The notes under the pieces were generated by a model. The model was not told the origin of the DNA and searched no databases. It saw only the letters and a list, made by a program, of their open reading frames with translations. From NCBI GenBank assembly GCA_023954855.1, contig JAGSGY010000056.1, positions 1 through 37,714 on the forward strand: 37,714 nt of DNA, in the 5' to 3' direction. Below, one piece after another: positions 1 through 7,660 of this stretch. Position 1 is the first letter of the stretch. Every line of letters starts with the position of its first letter. The DNA comes from Pseudomonadota bacterium (GTDB lineage Bacteria; Myxococcota_A; UBA796; GCA-2862545). The position numbers were made by a program, and so were the translations under genes.

Positions 1-1
1 C

Positions 2-3000
2 GACAAGGACAACGACGGCTACCTCTGTGACTCGAGCGTTGCCGGCACCTGCTCCGGCAACGACTGCGACGACGATGTCGCGGCGGTCAACATCGGTGCG
101 ACCGAAGTCTGCGGCGACGACGTCGACAACGACTGCAGTGGTGAAGGCAACGGCGACAACGTCGACGAAGATGGCGACGGCATCACCTCGCGCAACGAGC
201 GCATCGCGAACACGGACGAGTGTGACGCCGACACCGACGACGACGGCCTACACGACGGTGAAGAGACCACGACCGACCCTCTGCGCTGCAGCTCGGACGG
301 CGACTCCCTTCCCGATGGCCTCGAGCTCGGCGACACCGACGCGGTGCCCGCCGGCGCCACCTACGCGGGTACAGACACCGGCGCCGGTTGCTTCATTGCC
401 GACAGCCAGCCGAGCTCAATGACGAACCCGAACAGTGCCGACACCGACAACGACGGCCTGGACGATGACGAGGAAGACAGCAACAGCAACGGCGTCCAGA
501 ATGCAGGTCAGGGCGAGCCAGACCCGAACGACGCCGACACCGACGACGACGGACGTCTCGACGGCGAAGAAGATGACGGTGACCTCTCGGTCGAGGCCGG
601 TGAGACCAACTTGCTGGTGTGCGACACCGACAACGACGGCCTACCCGATGGCCTCGAGGTCGGCGTGGCTGTGCGTCCCGGCGACACGGACCTCTCCGCC
701 AACTGCTACACACCCGATACCGATGGCAACACGACCGACCCGGCCGATGATGACACCGACAACGACGGCATCCTCGACGGTAACGAAGACTCCGATACGG
801 ACGGCGCGGTCGACAACGACGAGACCGACCCGAACAGCGATGACTCCGACAGCGACCTGGTTCAGGACGGCACCGAGATGGGCCTCACCAGTGCGCAGGG
901 TAGCGACACGAGCAATAACTTCGTCGCGGACGCCGACAGCAGCACGACCACTGACCCGCTCAACGCCGACTCCGACAACGACGGTGTCGACGATGGCTAC
1001 GAGGACCTGAACCGCAACGGCCGCGTCAACGCTAGCGAGATGGACCCGAACGACCAGGACTCCGACGAAGACGGCCTGATGGACGGCACCGAGGACACGA
1101 ACGGCAACGGTCAGCTCGACAATGGCGAGACCAGCGGCATCTCGGTCGACACCGACAACGACCTGGTTCAGGACGGCACCGAGTCCGGCCTCACCGGCAG
1201 TGAGTCGGGCAACAGCGGCGCCGCGACGGGCACCGACAACTCCATCTTCCGCCCCGACCAGGACAGCGCGTCCACCACCGACCCCACCAACAACGACACC
1301 GACGGTGACGGCGTGACGGACGGTAAGGAAGACATCAACATCGACGGCGCCGTGGGCGCGACCGAGATCGACCCCAATGACCAGGACTCCGACGAGGACG
1401 GCCTGCTCGACGGCACCGAAGATGCCGACGGCAGCGGTGCCGTGAACGGCAGCGAGACCGACCCGCGCACCGTCGACAGTGACGGCGACGGCATCCAGGA
1501 CGGCACCGAGTTGGGCCTCACCACCAGTGAGTCTTCGAACTCCGGCGCCGCAACGGGCACCGACACCGGCGTCTTCCAGCCCGACCAGAGCTCCTCGAGC
1601 ACCACCGACCCCCTCGACGCCGACAGCGACGAGGACGGTCTGTCCGATGGCGCCGAGGATACCAACGCCGATGGCTCCGACAACGGAGGGTCCGAGACCC
1701 GCGCCGACCGCGCCGACTCCGACAACGACGGTGTGCAGGACGGTACCGAGCAGGGACTGACCACCGGCACCGCCGATACGACGAGCGCGTTCCAGCCCGA
1801 CCTCGACACCAGCACGACCACCGACCCGCTCGACGCCGACACCGACAACGACCTTGTCGAGGACGGCGACGAGGACCGCAACGGTAACGGTCGCGTCGAC
1901 ACCGGCTCGCCGGACGAGATGGACCCGAACGACCAGGACTCCGACGACGACGGCATCACCGATGGCGCCGAAGACTCCGACCAGAGCGGTGTCTTCGACG
2001 GCAGCGACCTCTCCGACCCTGTGACCTTCGACACCGATGGCGATGGCCTCTCTGACGGCCTCGAGATTGGTCTCGCCGCGGCACAGGGAACCGGAACCGG
2101 CTCCGCGTTTGTCGCCGACACCGATACCAGCACCACCACCGACCCCCGCGACGCAGACAGCGACGACGACGGCCTCTCCGACGGCGCCGAAGATGCGGAC
2201 ACGAACGGCGCTGTGGGCTCCACCGAGACGGACCCGAACGACGCCGACACCGACAACGACCTCCTCAACGACGGCCTCGAGCGCGGCCTCACGAGTGGCA
2301 CGGCAGACTCTGCCGGCTTCGTCGCAGACGCGGACCCGGGCTCGACCACCGACCCGCTCAACGACGACAGCGACGGCGATGACATCCTCGACGGTACCGA
2401 AGACCAGAACCGGAACGGCGACCAGGATGGCAACGAGTGGGACCCGAACGACAACGACTCGGACGATGACCTCGTGCACGACGGCGAAGAGGACAAGAAC
2501 CACAACGGTGTCTACGACACCGCCTTCAACTCGGGCTCGCCCGCAAGCTACGAGACCGACCCGCTCGACCACGACAGTGACAACGACGGCCTGTCCGACG
2601 GCGAAGAGGACCGCAACCGCGACGGCGTGTACGACGCCGACGAGCCCCACGCCCGGATGCTCGACTCCGACGGTGACAGCGTCAACGACAACGACGAGGT
2701 TCCGGACACGACCGTGGCCTACCTCGACACCGACACCGACGGCACCATCGATGCCCGCGACACCGATGATGACGGCGATGGCCGCCTGACCATTACCGAG
2801 GACTGGGACATGGTGGCGCGTCAGTGCACGACCATCGGCGCCGGTAACGGACCGCTGTCCACCGACCGCGACAACGACACCGTCCCTGACTACCTCGACA
2901 ACGACGATGACAACGATGACGTGCCCACGCTGTACGAGCTTGCGGCCGGCACGGACTCGCTCTGCGTCGACTCCGACCTCGACAACGTCACCGATGGCGA

Positions 3001-4555
3001 CGAGTGGTGCGACCACCCCTGTGTGCATCCTCTGAGCGCCGCGGCCTACCTCGACCCGCGTGACACCGACAACGACACCGTCATCGACGCACTCGACGAA
3101 GACGACGACGACGACGGCATCATCACCTTCGACGAAGGCGATGACGACATCGATGGCGTGGCCATCGGCGCCGGCGGCGTCGAGCTCTCCGTCGGCTGTT
3201 CCATCGACGAGATTGTGCGCTGTGAGTTCCGCCCGGATGGCATTCCGAACTACATCGACACCAACTCGGACGGCGACTGCTACCTCGACGGCGCGTCGGG
3301 CATCGACACGATCCCAGACCCCGATCACACCATCTCGGAGTCCCCGTTCAACGACCAGGACAACGACGGTGTGCCGGACATCTTCGACTGTCTCGACAAC
3401 GATGGCTGTGGCGGTGACGCCGACGGCGACGGACTCGAGAACTGCGATGAGCGCGACGTCTACTTCTCAAGCCCGTACCGGGACGACACCGACAGCGACG
3501 GCATTCCCGACTCTGTCGAGGCCGGACCGCTGAGCGGGCCCACGAACACTGACGGCACGCAGTGCTTGTACACAGACCTGCTCGGCAACACGTCGACGCA
3601 GCCCTGCTACGACATCCGGGACCCTGACGACGACAACGACGGTGTGCTCACCTCCATCGAGTTGTGCATGGTGGTGCCTCCGGTCGGCGGCGACTGTGCC
3701 GACGAGGACCGCTACGTTTGGAACGTGACGGCAGGCGATCCGCCGAACAGCGACGAGTTCGAGCCGGTGGCCTCCGACGTGGTCATCACGACCGACACCC
3801 TGCCCGACTACCTCGACCCCGATGATGACGGCGACGGCGTGTCGACCCTCAACGAGGACATCGACGGAAACGGAGACCCCGGCAACGACGACACCGATGG
3901 CGACGGAATCCCCAACTACCTCGACGTTCGCAACGACGGACCTTGTGGAGACACCGACAACGACGGCCTCGCGAACTCGATCGAGACCTACCTCGGCATG
4001 AACCCCGACCCGGCAACGGGCGGCGGTGACTCCGATGGTGACGGCGTGCCCGACGCCGCCGAGATCGGCTCCGACATCCTCACCTTCCTCAACGCAGCAG
4101 GTGACACCTACTGCGATGACCCGAGCACGGATGACCTCCCGCTCGGCGCACCGGACGGTGTTGCGGATCTCGAAGGCCTGCTGCTCGACAGCGACGGCGA
4201 CGGTACGCCGGATGTCCTCGACCTCGACGACGACGGTGACGGCATCGACACCGCCGATGAGGGCGCCTACGACGTGGATGGCGACGGGGTTCCGAACTAC
4301 CTCGACGACGACTCCGACGAAGACGGCGTGAGCGACCAGGACGAGGGCTTGGCGGACGAAGACGGCGACGGTGTCCCCGACTTCCTCGACAACGTCTTCG
4401 ACCAGATTGGCGACGGCCCCACCGACACCGGCACGGGCGGCACCGACGATGGCGGAGAGGGCTGTGGTGGCTGTTCCAACACCGCCGGCGGCCCCTCGAT
4501 GCTGTGGCTTGGCCTCTTCGGTCTCGTCGGACTGCGGCGGCGTCGGGCAAGCTAG
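2..4555 (+). CDS. Giant secreted TSP3/MopE-type Ca-binding repeat protein, MYXO-CTERM-like tail (5' partial)
   Basis: The frame is open from the window's left edge, so the start and signal peptide lie outside; 1517 residues are visible. The first ~45 visible residues match the MopE-type metal-binding motif (DCDDD...EVCGDDVDNDC). The rest is almost entirely Asp-rich DxDxDGxxDGxED loops of thrombospondin-type-3 type, which bind calcium in known families. The C-terminus is GCGGC, a Ser/Gly linker, a hydrophobic helix (LWLGLFGLVGL) and RRRR, the layout of MYXO-CTERM sorting signals, so surface anchoring after Cys-dependent processing is likely. Scattered Cys residues in the second half may form disulfides. 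A role as stalk, adhesin or S-layer-like surface protein is inference. The stop is followed at once by a terminator. Confidence 0.9.
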   Translation, partial: DKDNDGYLCDSSVAGTCSGNDCDDDVAAVNIGATEVCGDDVDNDCSGEGNGDNVDEDGDGITSRNERIANTDECDADTDDDGLHDGEETTTDPLRCSSDGDSLPDGLELGDTDAVPAGATYAGTDTGAGCFIADSQPSSMTNPNSADTDNDGLDDDEEDSNSNGVQNAGQGEPDPNDADTDDDGRLDGEEDDGDLSVEAGETNLLVCDTDNDGLPDGLEVGVAVRPGDTDLSANCYTPDTDGNTTDPADDDTDNDGILDGNEDSDTDGAVDNDETDPNSDDSDSDLVQDGTEMGLTSAQGSDTSNNFVADADSSTTTDPLNADSDNDGVDDGYEDLNRNGRVNASEMDPNDQDSDEDGLMDGTEDTNGNGQLDNGETSGISVDTDNDLVQDGTESGLTGSESGNSGAATGTDNSIFRPDQDSASTTDPTNNDTDGDGVTDGKEDINIDGAVGATEIDPNDQDSDEDGLLDGTEDADGSGAVNGSETDPRTVDSDGDGIQDGTELGLTTSESSNSGAATGTDTGVFQPDQSSSSTTDPLDADSDEDGLSDGAEDTNADGSDNGGSETRADRADSDNDGVQDGTEQGLTTGTADTTSAFQPDLDTSTTTDPLDADTDNDLVEDGDEDRNGNGRVDTGSPDEMDPNDQDSDDDGITDGAEDSDQSGVFDGSDLSDPVTFDTDGDGLSDGLEIGLAAAQGTGTGSAFVADTDTSTTTDPRDADSDDDGLSDGAEDADTNGAVGSTETDPNDADTDNDLLNDGLERGLTSGTADSAGFVADADPGSTTDPLNDDSDGDDILDGTEDQNRNGDQDGNEWDPNDNDSDDDLVHDGEEDKNHNGVYDTAFNSGSPASYETDPLDHDSDNDGLSDGEEDRNRDGVYDADEPHARMLDSDGDSVNDNDEVPDTTVAYLDTDTDGTIDARDTDDDGDGRLTITEDWDMVARQCTTIGAGNGPLSTDRDNDTVPDYLDNDDDNDDVPTLYELAAGTDSLCVDSDLDNVTDGDEWCDHPCVHPLSAAAYLDPRDTDNDTVIDALDEDDDDDGIITFDEGDDDIDGVAIGAGGVELSVGCSIDEIVRCEFRPDGIPNYIDTNSDGDCYLDGASGIDTIPDPDHTISESPFNDQDNDGVPDIFDCLDNDGCGGDADGDGLENCDERDVYFSSPYRDDTDSDGIPDSVEAGPLSGPTNTDGTQCLYTDLLGNTSTQPCYDIRDPDDDNDGVLTSIELCMVVPPVGGDCADEDRYVWNVTAGDPPNSDEFEPVASDVVITTDTLPDYLDPDDDGDGVSTLNEDIDGNGDPGNDDTDGDGIPNYLDVRNDGPCGDTDNDGLANSIETYLGMNPDPATGGGDSDGDGVPDAAEIGSDILTFLNAAGDTYCDDPSTDDLPLGAPDGVADLEGLLLDSDGDGTPDVLDLDDDGDGIDTADEGAYDVDGDGVPNYLDDDSDEDGVSDQDEGLADEDGDGVPDFLDNVFDQIGDGPTDTGTGGTDDGGEGCGGCSNTAGGPSMLWLGLFGLVGLRRRRAS
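731..2560 (+). repeat. Higher-order tandem repeat with 36-residue periodicity inside the Ca-binding protein
   Basis: The phrase [TE]TDP followed by xxDxD recurs at 731, 947, 1274, 1601, 1817, 2135, 2345 and 2552. Spacings are 216, 327, 327, 216, 318, 210 and 207 nt, that is about 72 or about 109 residues, close to two or three times 36. Each unit carries DxDxDGxxDGxED loops; most also hold a GLT..FxxD spacer. This suggests growth by duplication of a ~36-residue module. Confidence 0.8.
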
Positions 4556-4573
4556 CCCCTCACCTCGCTGATT

Positions 4574-4611
4574 CGGCCCCCCTACTGCTGCTGCGGTAGG
4601 GGGGCCGCTTT
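4574..4611 (+). terminator. Intrinsic terminator after the Ca-binding protein gene
   Basis: A perfect 11-bp stem (CGGCCCCCCTA at 4574-4584, TAGGGGGGCCG at 4597-4607) with a 12-nt loop lies 19 nt after the stop codon. It is followed by CTTTG, a short T-tract. It insulates the imuAB promoter from upstream transcription. Confidence 0.8.
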
Positions 4612-4618
4612 GCTCAGG

Positions 4619-4635
4619 CGGACAGATTCTGTCCG
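4619..4635. repeat. Perfect 17-nt dyad upstream of the imuA promoter
   Basis: CGGACAGA-T-TCTGTCCG has 8-bp arms around a single base. It ends 15 nt before the -35 hexamer of the imuA promoter and is distinct from the LexA-like dyad. It could be a second operator or the 3' stem-loop of the upstream transcript; nothing in the sequence decides between these. Confidence 0.5.
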
Positions 4636-4650
4636 GCCCTCATGGGATCG

Positions 4651-4679
4651 TTGCCTTCGTCGAGTACCTGAACTAATGT
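4651..4679 (+). promoter_or_regulatory. Sigma-70-like promoter of imuAB
   Basis: TTGCCT (4651-4656), a 17-bp spacer and TAATGT (4674-4679) form a good housekeeping-type promoter. The predicted transcription start near 4686 gives a leader of about 20 nt that still contains the AGGGGG ribosome-binding site. The -10 lies in the centre of the LexA-like palindrome, so repressor binding would block polymerase. Confidence 0.65.
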
Positions 4680-4685
4680 TCAGGT
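4666..4685. promoter_or_regulatory. LexA-type SOS operator
   Basis: ACCTGAACTAATGTTCAGGT is an inverted repeat with perfect 8-bp arms around TAAT. Its core CTGAAC-N4-GTTCAG fits the GAACN4GTTC class of LexA sites; the right half GTTCAG is the conserved half of the Myxococcus LexA box as I recall it. It overlaps the -10 and precedes a classic SOS mutagenesis cassette, which strongly supports the call. Confidence 0.8.
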
Positions 4686-4706
4686 GGGGACAAAAAGGGG
4701 GACGCG

Positions 4707-5321
4707 ATGGCACGACAGGGGGTCGTGTCTCTGGACGCTCTGCGCGAGCGTATCCGGGCACTTGAAGGCGTACAGGTACGAACTCAGCGCGCCCAGACGG
4801 GCGTGGCCGAGGTCGATGAGCTGGTCGGGGGTCTTCCCTCCCCCGGCATTGTCGAGATCTGCGGTGCACTTGGAAGTGGCCGCACCCGGCTCGCACTCGA
4901 GCTGGCACGCACGGCCTTGTCTCGCGGAGAGGCCGTGGCCTGGGTCGATTTCGAGCGGCAGCTGTACGCGCCTGGAGTCGCGGCACTCGGTGTTCCCCTG
5001 CATCGCATGCTCGTGCTGCGTCCGCCGGCAGACCGTGCCATGTGGGGTGCCGAGCAGCTGATCCGGTCGGGCTGCTTTCCATGGGTCATCGCTGCCGACC
5101 CCCCTCCTCTTCGCCGTGCGGGGCAGCGCTGGCAGCGCGCTTCCGAGAACGGACGCTGCACGGTCGTTGTGCTCCGCCAGCGCCCCCATCGCGATCTGCC
5201 CTGCTCGGTGCGTCTCGCGGTGGCCGAAGACCGCCTGCTCGTCGTTCGCGACAGCAACCACCGCACGGGCCAGGGTGGCGCCCTGCCCGACTGGCCCTCC
5301 GGAACCAACCCATGGCTCTAG
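4707..5321 (+). CDS. imuA: ImuA, RecA-like accessory protein of the SOS mutasome
   Basis: A 204-residue protein with a RecA/SulA-like fold. ImuA proteins work with ImuB and DnaE2 in damage-induced mutagenesis in bacteria lacking UmuDC. Residues 29-60 hold the typical AQTGVAEVDELVGG and GIVEICGALGSGRT segments. The P-loop (residues 53-60) has Arg59 where Walker A motifs have Lys, so ATP hydrolysis may be absent or weak. The start is fixed by AGGGGG at 4696-4701 and the LexA-controlled promoter just upstream. Its last 10 bases overlap the start of imuB, giving translational coupling. Product name by family resemblance and gene context. Confidence 0.85.
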   Translation: MARQGVVSLDALRERIRALEGVQVRTQRAQTGVAEVDELVGGLPSPGIVEICGALGSGRTRLALELARTALSRGEAVAWVDFERQLYAPGVAALGVPLHRMLVLRPPADRAMWGAEQLIRSGCFPWVIAADPPPLRRAGQRWQRASENGRCTVVVLRQRPHRDLPCSVRLAVAEDRLLVVRDSNHRTGQGGALPDWPSGTNPWL

Positions 5322-6829
5322 TTGGCGAGCGCTTCTGTGCCGTCTACCTTCCGGCCTTTCGCATCGAGCGGCTCGGCTACGCTCCCGAAGAGCTGGTGGC
5401 CGTCATCGCCGAGCAGAAGAACGCGACCCGCCTGGTCGCCGCATCTCCGGCCGCCCTCGACGAGGGGCTCTCGGCCGGCATGACCATCACTGCTGCGCGC
5501 GCCATCGTTCCCGAGCTGTTGAGCGAGCCGGTCGACGAAGCGGGCGAGGCCGTCGACCGCGCCACACTCGTCGAGCAGTTTCGTCGCCTGAGCGATCGCG
5601 TCGGTGCATGGGGTGAGAGCGGCGTCGTCCTCGAGATCAGCGGCTCGGCACATCTGTTTGGCGAAGAAGAGGGCGTACTCGACGCAGCCGCCCACCTCAC
5701 CAGTCGACTGGGTCACCTCGGCCGCATCGCGATTGCCGACGATCCCGTCGCCGCCATGGCGCTGGCGATGTGGTCCTCACAGCCCCTGCTGATCGTCCCT
5801 CCTGGTCGAGCAGCCTCGGCCCTCTCCGAGCTTCCGCTGTGTGCGCTGCAGCCACCAGATCGCATCGCAGAGGCCTTGCGCACGGTGGGCATCGAGCTTG
5901 TCGGCGACTTCGCATGTCTCGACGCGGCGTCCGTGGCCGGCCGCTATGGCGACGAGGGCGTTCGGCTGCACCGCATCGCCCGTGGCCATGGCCTCAACCT
6001 GGGCGGGTGGGAGCAACTCGACCAGACCGAGATCTCGGACATTGTTCCACTCGGTGGTCCGACCTCCACTGTCGAGCCCATCCTGTTTCTGCTTCCCGGT
6101 CTGCTCGGCGCGATGGTCGAGCGCGCGGCACAACGCGACGAGGTGGTCGTACGCGTCGCTCTGCGCTTCGTGCTCGAGTCGGGTCCTGCCCGCCTCCTGC
6201 GCGTCCGGGTCGGCCGTCCTACCCGCGACGTCGAGCTTCTCATGCGCTTGCTCCGCGCCAGGCTCGAGGGGCTGCGTGTCGAGTCGCCGGTCGTCGAGCT
6301 CGGCGTGATCTTCGAAGAGACCTCCGATGACCCGGGCTGGCAACCCGGCCTTCTCGACCGCGCCACCGAGGCCGAGCCCATGCCCGATCTTCTCGCCAGG
6401 CTCACCGACGCGCTCGGCGATCAAGCGCTCGTGGGCTTGGTCGTTCGCGACCAGTGGCGCCCCGAGTACGCCTCGGTCGAGGAAGCGCCGTTTGCACGTG
6501 CTCCACGCGCCACCAAGCCGGCAAAGGTCGATCCGGTGGAGGTGCAGGACCGCGCCGAACGCGATCTCGTCTGTCCACGTCCCACGCTGTTGCTGCCACG
6601 GCCGCGCCCCATCGACGTGCGCGAGGATGCGCTGGTGCCCAGCCACGTTCGACTGCAAGACGGCTGGCAGCGCGTGATGCGGGTCGAGGGACCGGAGCGC
6701 CTAGCGGGCGACTGGTGGACGGATTCGCCCTTCGAGCGCGACTACTGGATCGTCGAGACACGCAGCGGTTCCGTCGCGTGGATCTTCCGCGAAGACGCGC
6801 GCTGGTACTGCCAGGGATGGTTCGACTAG
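5312..6829 (+). CDS. imuB: ImuB, catalytically inactive Y-family polymerase homologue
   Basis: A 505-residue Y-family polymerase-like protein. In characterised mutasomes ImuB is a scaffold that bridges the beta clamp, ImuA and DnaE2. The N-terminal strand reads CAVYLPAFRIERL, lacking the catalytic Asp of active Y-family enzymes, and the second site reads EISGSAHLFG instead of S-x-DE, so no polymerase activity is expected. The last ~65 residues, from HVRLQDGWQRV to WYCQGWFD, are the ImuB C-terminal domain (DUF6504 type). ATG 5312 was chosen because it aligns with family N-termini and overlaps the imuA stop; the frame stays open upstream to 5042 but only inside imuA. No dnaE2 follows: a convergent gene begins 12 nt later. 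Confidence 0.9.
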   Translation: MALVGERFCAVYLPAFRIERLGYAPEELVAVIAEQKNATRLVAASPAALDEGLSAGMTITAARAIVPELLSEPVDEAGEAVDRATLVEQFRRLSDRVGAWGESGVVLEISGSAHLFGEEEGVLDAAAHLTSRLGHLGRIAIADDPVAAMALAMWSSQPLLIVPPGRAASALSELPLCALQPPDRIAEALRTVGIELVGDFACLDAASVAGRYGDEGVRLHRIARGHGLNLGGWEQLDQTEISDIVPLGGPTSTVEPILFLLPGLLGAMVERAAQRDEVVVRVALRFVLESGPARLLRVRVGRPTRDVELLMRLLRARLEGLRVESPVVELGVIFEETSDDPGWQPGLLDRATEAEPMPDLLARLTDALGDQALVGLVVRDQWRPEYASVEEAPFARAPRATKPAKVDPVEVQDRAERDLVCPRPTLLLPRPRPIDVREDALVPSHVRLQDGWQRVMRVEGPERLAGDWWTDSPFERDYWIVETRSGSVAWIFREDARWYCQGWFD

Positions 6830-6834
6830 TCGAA
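6821..6834. repeat. 14-nt palindrome across the imuB stop codon
   Basis: TTCGACTAGTCGAA is perfectly self-complementary and contains the imuB stop. CTAGTCGA recurs at 6841-6848 over the stop of the convergent gene. It may fold at both 3' ends, but there is no T-tract, so terminator function is doubtful. Confidence 0.4.
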
Positions 6835-6840
6835 CAGGCT

Positions 6841-7041
6841 CTAGTCGAGCGTCAGGTACACCGTCTCGGGAAGCCCGGCGGCATCGCCAGACACATCGAA
6901 GTGCTCGATCTCGACCGTGTCGATCTCTTCGCGGCACTCGGAGCTATCACGCTCGCCACGCTTTTCGTCGCTGGCGAGTGCAGTCGGTCCCAGAAGCCCA
7001 AGGGCAACAGCGACGACGAGTGGATGGGCGACGACCTTCAC
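6841..7041 (-). CDS. Small exported hypothetical protein
   Basis: A 66-residue protein not recognised as a family. Residues 1-23 are a clear Sec signal peptide: MK, a hydrophobic core, and a cut after TALA. The mature part of ~43 residues is acidic (many Glu/Asp) with one Cys. The start is GTG, supported by GGAG 5 nt upstream and by a TTGTCT-16-TAATCT promoter. It is convergent with imuB, the stops being 12 nt apart. A periplasmic location is likely; the function is unknown. Confidence 0.7.
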   Translation of the reverse strand: MKVVAHPLVVAVALGLLGPTALASDEKRGERDSSECREEIDTVEIEHFDVSGDAAGLPETVYLTLD

Positions 7042-7063
7042 AGGATCTCCAAGCAGAGTCGGA

Positions 7064-7091
7064 AGATTAATCGTTCCAGCGCGACAGACAA
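7064..7091 (-). promoter_or_regulatory. Promoter of the small exported protein gene
   Basis: On the minus strand, TTGTCT (7091-7086), 16 bp and TAATCT (7069-7064) precede a short leader with GGAG and the GTG start at 7041. Predicted by eye. Confidence 0.55.
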
Positions 7092-7107
7092 GTTGCGAGA
7101 TGTCTCA

Positions 7108-7608
7108 TTAGTGCGGTGCAGCATCCGCAACAGCCATCCAGAAGGCGTAGAGCTCGTATTCGAGCCCCACCGCAGGCTGGCGCGCCATCGAGACACCAAG
7201 GTCCGCGACCTGCGCGAAGGGTTCGGGAACCTGGCGAATCAGTCGCTCGACCTCGGCAGCCACACCCGCGACGGCATCGCGACGACCACACCACACGGCC
7301 GAAGCAATCAGCTCGTCGACCTCGTAGAGCGCCTCTTCGACGACTTCTTCCTCGGCGTCGGGCCGCAGAACCGCCTCGAGCGCTTCGATGATGTCGGTCA
7401 CCTCGAGGCGATCGAATCCATCGCTGATCAGCTCCTGGCCGGGTCCATCCCGCCACGCGACGGCCTGCTCGAGCACCTCGTGGTCGGTCCCAATGCGCGC
7501 CACGAGACCGGCGACCGCGGCGACCTCGAGGGCGTCATCCGAGTCGAAGGCGCCTTCGCCAAGTAGTTCTTCGAGTTGTTCGATGAGGACGTCGAGCTCG
7601 GCGACCAT
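7108..7608 (-). CDS. Acidic hypothetical protein, 166 residues
   Basis: No family recognised. The protein is soluble-looking, very acidic and probably mostly helical (LDVLIEQLEELLGE; EEEVVEEALYEVDELI). There is no signal peptide or membrane segment, so it is probably cytoplasmic. The start ATG at 7608 has a near-ideal AGGAGG ribosome-binding site, and a consensus-like promoter lies just upstream (7633-7660), so it can be expressed separately from the MBOAT/SGNH genes it follows. A single Cys lies mid-protein (AVWCGRR). Function unknown. Confidence 0.7.
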   Translation of the reverse strand: MVAELDVLIEQLEELLGEGAFDSDDALEVAAVAGLVARIGTDHEVLEQAVAWRDGPGQELISDGFDRLEVTDIIEALEAVLRPDAEEEVVEEALYEVDELIASAVWCGRRDAVAGVAAEVERLIRQVPEPFAQVADLGVSMARQPAVGLEYELYAFWMAVADAAPH

Positions 7609-7632
7609 GGTGCCTCCTGCGAAAGCCGGTGG

Positions 7633-7660
7633 AGTCTATCCCCCAACCGACAACGGTCAA
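7633..7660 (-). promoter_or_regulatory. Promoter of the acidic hypothetical protein gene
   Basis: Minus strand: TTGACC (7660-7655), 16-bp spacer, TAGACT (7638-7633), then AGGAGG and ATG at 7608. The -35 overlaps the stop codon of the preceding SGNH-hydrolase gene, so an internal promoter separates the two. Confidence 0.6.

Noticed and set aside
731-2560. Repeat array as a possible CRISPR
   Set aside because: Repeats are coding, degenerate, of unequal length and in frame; no constant repeat/spacer structure.
641-3328. 895-codon open frame on the minus strand (and a 445-codon one at 1168-2505) opposite the Ca-binding repeat gene
   Set aside because: Arises from the repeated GAC/GAT codon pattern: the reverse frame reads as endless Val/Gly/Ala or Ser/Pro repeats with no domain. 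The plus strand has clear family motifs.
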